Source: Xanthostigma xanthostigma (lineage: Eukaryota; Arthropoda; Insecta; Raphidioptera; Raphidiidae). Taken from it: a DNA stretch of 64,000 nucleotides. The stretch covers positions 31,077,501 to 31,141,500 of the forward strand of contig OY754464.1 in the NCBI GenBank assembly GCA_963575645.1, read 5' to 3'. Position 1 is the first letter of the stretch; each line of letters begins with the position of its first letter. Under the pieces are notes generated by a model. That model was not told the origin of the DNA and ran no database searches. It saw only the letters and a list, made by a program, of their open reading frames with translations. The position numbers and the translations under genes are program-made. Positions 59,945 through 64,000 of this stretch are shown piece after piece.

Positions 59945-60315
59945 TTGTAGTATATAATACTAGCGATCTCGCCCGGTTTCACCGGGTGCAAAAATGGGGG
60001 AGGGACATGAGTACGCACGTTCATCTTAGTTTCCCGAGATGAATGTTGTGTCCAAATTTCATGATGATCGGAGTAACCATTCAAATGTTTTTGTCGGACG
60101 GACAAGTTTCGAGTTATATTTTGCAACATTTTTCATTGATGCTCCGCTCCTGTTGGTCGTAGCGTGATATTATAATATAGCCTATAGCCTTCCTCGATAA
60201 ATAGACTATCCAACAAAATTTTTTTTTCAATTCGAACCAGTAGTTCCTGAGATTAGCGCGTTCAACCAAACAAACAAACAAACAACCTCTTCATCTTTAT
60301 ATATTAGTATAGATT
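59945..60315 (+). mobile_element. Insect RTE-type non-LTR 3' fragment or SINE
   Basis: Starts ATACTAGCGATCTCGCCCGG and ends with TATATATTAGTATAGATT. Inside are TATAGCCTTCCTCGATAAAT, CAGTAGTTCCTGAGATTAGC and a (CAAA)4 run, sequence I associate with widespread RTE-type insect repeats. No coding part. The 70-codon minus-strand frame at 59917-60129 is incidental. Confidence 0.55.
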
Positions 60316-62965
60316 TAGTTTGTATAATATTATGACGCATATTATGCTATTGGAATTGATCGGATTATAAAATCTCGACTTTAACTCATGCTGACTAATT
60401 TGGCACCGTTCTAGTTATAAACTCATTACTCAGTTGCTAGAATTAGTAACATGACAGGTTTTATGAACATTATTATTTTGCAATATTATCACGTTGCCTA
60501 TGTACAATGGCTCGACACGTTGAATTGCATCCATAAATGCATTTACGTTGTAACAATTCAATTGTGCAAAGATGACGTCGCTCACGTTTTACTCTTTCTA
60601 TCTAAAGTCTATTTTATATGGAAATAGGTTCGTAATAAAACACAATATTTTTATCATAAAATTAAATTTATTTTGGTGCAAACATATCTATTTCATAAAA
60701 ATCAAAGCATAACTATTATCCATTCTTCGAATTTTATTGTACATTTAGTATTCCTAATTTTAGAGAAAACTTCTTGCTTTTTTTAAGTGTTACTACTCAA
60801 AGGGTGAAACTACAATGCTCTTACTATTCTGCATGTCTGTCGTATCCTCTAGCTCTCAAACTATAACTGTTGACCGTCTCAGACAAATTTTATTTTTGTT
60901 GAACTAATAAAGAGTGCTTTATTTTTTATATTATTATTAAGACTACATCGTACAATATTTTTTAAGGATTGCGACTTTATTATAGATATTAGACCTGTCG
61001 ATTATTTATGGAAAATAATTTTGTTCCAAGGCGTCGTGGCACATCAACTAAACCCTATTTTTTAATATATTCTGAATTATTTGTGGCTTTGTTTCGTAAA
61101 CAGCTCGTTGGATTTTTTTCTTAAGTAGGTACCATAATTGCTTGTGGATGATTCGAGTTACAATTACCATCCACATTTCCTCATAAAACTAGTCCAACCG
61201 CGTCAAATTACAGCTGCGCCCTGACTAATAAACGTGTCCAAAACGGCTTTTAATACGGTTATTGAACTTAGTGAGAACATTTCTGTTACTTCACGGCAGC
61301 CATTTGAATGAAATTGTTTCACATCAATAATAATAATTAATCGGAAGGTGTAGATTTACATCTTTTTATAAAACTATAATCATTTAAAAAACTGAGCGGT
61401 GTCCTTTCAATAGTAATTTCCCAAAGAAACCAAAGAATGGCCCACCTTTGTTTAAGCAGGTGAGATGCACTTAGATTGTTAAAAAAATCGATTTTATTTT
61501 TCTTTGGCATTTTTTTGAAGTATGATGTTTAGAAAATAATCTCTGAAAATTTTAAGTCAATCCGATGAATAGTTTTGAGATATCATACAATTACCCCATG
61601 GCAGGAATCTTCCACGTCAGCAGAAGCCCTATTGTGTGGCCCAGGAATTGATGATTCGATGTAAGAAATTATTTAATTATTTCTATACATAAATCAAGTG
61701 TAAAGTTGAAAAAATCTTCCAGAAATTTTCAAAAATTTATAACTCAAAAACTATAAACTTTAGGAAATATAAAACTGTATATACATCGAAATACTAATGT
61801 GTTTTTCTCCAAACTATATGAAAACTTAAAAAATCAAATTCAAAAACCACATGATGAATTTTAATGAAATTTTTACAGCTTATTGATATTATTAAAAATT
61901 AGGCCTTGATCGAAGGATTTTCATTTTTGCTCAAAATTTTGATTTCTTTAACAATAAACTAATTATTTTGTTAATTAAAAAAAAATCTTCAATAGGCTAG
62001 ATTGATTAATTATTAAACTAATGATTTTTATTTGTTTTATTGATTTTGGATGATCCAGTGAGATTTTCTGGTTGCCACCGCGGAAGGGGGGGGGGGCGAC
62101 AAAGATGGCGATTTTTTTATAAATAAATAATATTTATTTTTTTTTACTTTGTGGAATTGAAGTTGAAACATGACATAAAAACTCTGTATAATCAGTTTTA
62201 TAAAATAAACTTCATTATTATGAAAAAAAAATATAAAAATACTCCGTTTTTTACGCATCTGACTGCATCTCACTCCTTGAAGATTTTTAGTAGCATTAAA
62301 AATGGTGTAAAAAGCATAAATTTCAAAATTAACCATGATAGGTGTTTCTGAACAGGCCTCATAGACAAACAATTTTTGTAAATTTGTTTTTACTTCAAAA
62401 TGACGACACGGAGGCCTGTAAAATGCCAAATTTTGGTGAAATATTATTTTCCATTTGACATAAAAACATGGCATGTAATAGATATGTAACTTTGACGATT
62501 ATAACTAGAAGTAAGTTTTACCAAAATTGATCCAGTGGTTTCTGAGATAAACGCAATTCATGAGATATCATACCTGCTAGTACGCAAACATCTCTGTACA
62601 AACAAAGTTGGCGCCTGCGTCAATCTTTTGTTTTGTCACTTTTTGTAACAGGTTAGTAAATAAATGAGTGGTGACATAGCGCACAGTTAAATTATTTTTA
62701 ACGTACTCGTAAATAAAAATACATAGTGAACATCATCATTAATAATTTGAGGCTAGTAAAAAGTTCAATAGAGATTAATAAACAAGTTACTCTTGCCTGA
62801 CGAACACCGAATCTGGATCTTGCCACACGGTAATTTGATAGCAATTTTTTTCCATATAAAAAGGACTTAAGGAAGAATGACACTATTTCATCGCTTTCGC
62901 CGATCGCTGCATGTTTTTTTCCTCGTACACTTGTTCATGTGGAGAAACTTGAAAGGAGTGCTTTC
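60316..62965. other. AT-rich region, no supported gene
   Basis: Phrases such as GATATCATAC with GTTTCTGAGAT (61560-61600 and 62530-62575) look like retroelement untranslated sequence. A G11 run is at 62086-62096. The 145-codon minus-strand frame at 62037-62474 has no recognisable domain and contains a low-complexity SPSLSPPPPS stretch from the G-run; I leave it uncalled. Confidence 0.35.
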
Positions 62966-62970
62966 TGATA

Positions 62971-63742
62971 GGCCCCACTCACGATCAAACTTCATGCCAG
63001 AGTTCAGTGTTCAGTGAAGTTGGACAGATTAATCGAAAGACTGACTGGCACCACACACAGTTCATGCAAACTGCTCAGTTTTTTAAATTTTTTGTGTTCA
63101 GTTTGGTTCAGTTGTTGGCATACACTCGTCGAGTATAGATACATAAGATATATTATATTATATACACACTATAATATTATACTATAGAGTATAGTTCATT
63201 AATAAGAACTAAATGAGTAATTTAAATGGTGAGGATTGGCTGTTTAGAGCTATGGGATTGTATTTAAAACAGAGAAATAAGAAAAAAAAAGAAGAATATG
63301 GATGAAAAATTGGTTAGAAATGCGTGATTCAAGAAGTCATGTTTATTTGATTAATGAATTACATCTTGAGCCGCTTGATTGCAATAATTATTTACGAATG
63401 AATGAATTAACTTACAATTATTTACGGGAATTAGTTACCCTATTTATTAAGAACCAGGACACAAATATGTGAAAATCTATTTCTGCACAAGAAAGGCAGC
63501 AACATTGAGATTTTTGGCTTCTGGTTGTACAAAACATAGAACTCCAAAAACTGAACTGAAAAACACCCACACACACAACAGTTTACTTGAACACTGAACA
63601 CTGAAGTCGTTCAAAAATCAAGATGCATTTGATGAGTTCATGCTTGACTTCAGTGTTTATTTGTCCCACACACTATCATGCTTCACTGAACTATAAGTTT
63701 GAACACTGAACTGTTGCATGAAGTGTGATCGTGAGTGGGGCC
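62971..63742 (+). mobile_element. Deleted PIF/Harbinger element
   Basis: Ends GGCCCCACTCACGATCA.ACTTCATGC match in inverted orientation, with TA on both outer sides (62969-62970 and 63743-63744). GTTCAGTG motifs crowd both subterminal regions. Inside, from about 63290, a frame reads MKNWLEMRDSRSHVYLINEL, then NNYLRMNELTYNYLRELVTL and FIKNQDTNM, the N-terminal region of PIF/Harbinger transposases. It is interrupted by frameshifts and stops, ends near LRFLASGCT, and lacks the whole catalytic domain. The element is a non-autonomous internal-deletion derivative. The 3-bp TWA duplication typical of the superfamily is not clear. Confidence 0.85.
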
Positions 63743-63744
63743 TA

Positions 63745-64000
63745 TGAGGTATAGTACAGAGTACCTACAACGCGAGACTTCATTCAAAAGCTCAGTCGCA
63801 CAAAAGTTATTTTGGTTCGTTAGCGTTCACAGGGTTGTGCAAGTCACACAATACGAGTCAGTCTCGTTTTCCTTTCAACTGAAACTTACAGACGTACTCA
63901 CTACAATAATATTCTACGAGGGTTACTAAACAAAATCGCTGTTACTTACCGGAAATATTTTTTTCTTTATATAACAAGATAAAACACCTTGTTTGTATAA
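63745..64000. other. Right window edge, no recognised feature
   Basis: Sequence after the Harbinger element is slightly less AT-rich until about 63940; no gene is supported. Confidence 0.35.

Noticed and set aside
62037..62474. 145-codon minus-strand frame
   Set aside because: No recognisable domain. It includes a proline stretch from a G11 homopolymer and mostly AT-rich low-complexity sequence.

Overview
The window is AT-rich, intron/intergenic-like DNA of a eukaryote, most likely an insect. The evidence is its repeat content: degenerate mariner/IS630-type transposases, hAT, pogo/Tigger and PIF/Harbinger elements with recognisable ends, a non-LTR retrotransposon C-terminus, a truncated non-LTR tail of a type common in insects, and satellites grown inside transposons. 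There is no bacterial gene organisation, no operon, no rRNA and no intact host gene. The only host-gene candidate is a possible last coding exon at about 38.18-38.35 kb (+).

Layout. 1.1-2.3 kb: LTR-like and other dispersed repeats. 2.4-7.9 kb: a dispersed element whose interior has grown into a 36-copy, 120-bp satellite with a nested 480-bp higher-order repeat, followed by a dimeric ~122-bp array. An array-free relative lies at 29 kb. 8.3-9.1 kb: long foldback element. 11-12 kb: tRNA-Gly-like pseudogene and an internally deleted mariner transposase. 13-18.6 kb: palindromes, MITEs and a clean hAT element with an 8-bp target duplication. 19.0-19.5 kb: a second mariner relic. 22-36 kb: more MITEs (two related copies at 22 and 33 kb), a hAT-like element, an LTR-like repeat and a transposase C-terminus. 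39 kb: a second clean hAT element with an 8-bp target duplication.

The main discovery is 40841-59103: one 18.3-kb giant inverted-repeat (foldback) mobile element, flanked by a perfect 9-bp direct repeat (AAATTTCTC). Each arm has a ~0.8-kb terminal domain, about 40-44 tandem copies of a 163-bp satellite, and an inner ~0.7-kb domain; the two inner domains face each other across a ~92-bp loop. The outermost ~650 bp of the arms differ at only a handful of sites. Rare satellite variants occur in mirrored order in both arms, shifted by two repeat units. The left arm has an extra ~1.4 kb that includes a separate element flanked by TTAA. The host sequence it entered is itself a dispersed repeat, and the other copy at 36.2-36.7 kb shows the unoccupied target. 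The element has no transposase, so it must be mobilised in trans. The 9-bp duplication and satellite-built arms resemble Drosophila Foldback (FB) elements of the Mutator-like group, but the arms are far longer than FB arms as I know them.

59.3-60.3 kb holds non-LTR retrotransposon pieces and 62.97-63.74 kb a deleted PIF/Harbinger element. The remaining stretches are AT-rich DNA in which I see no supportable gene.
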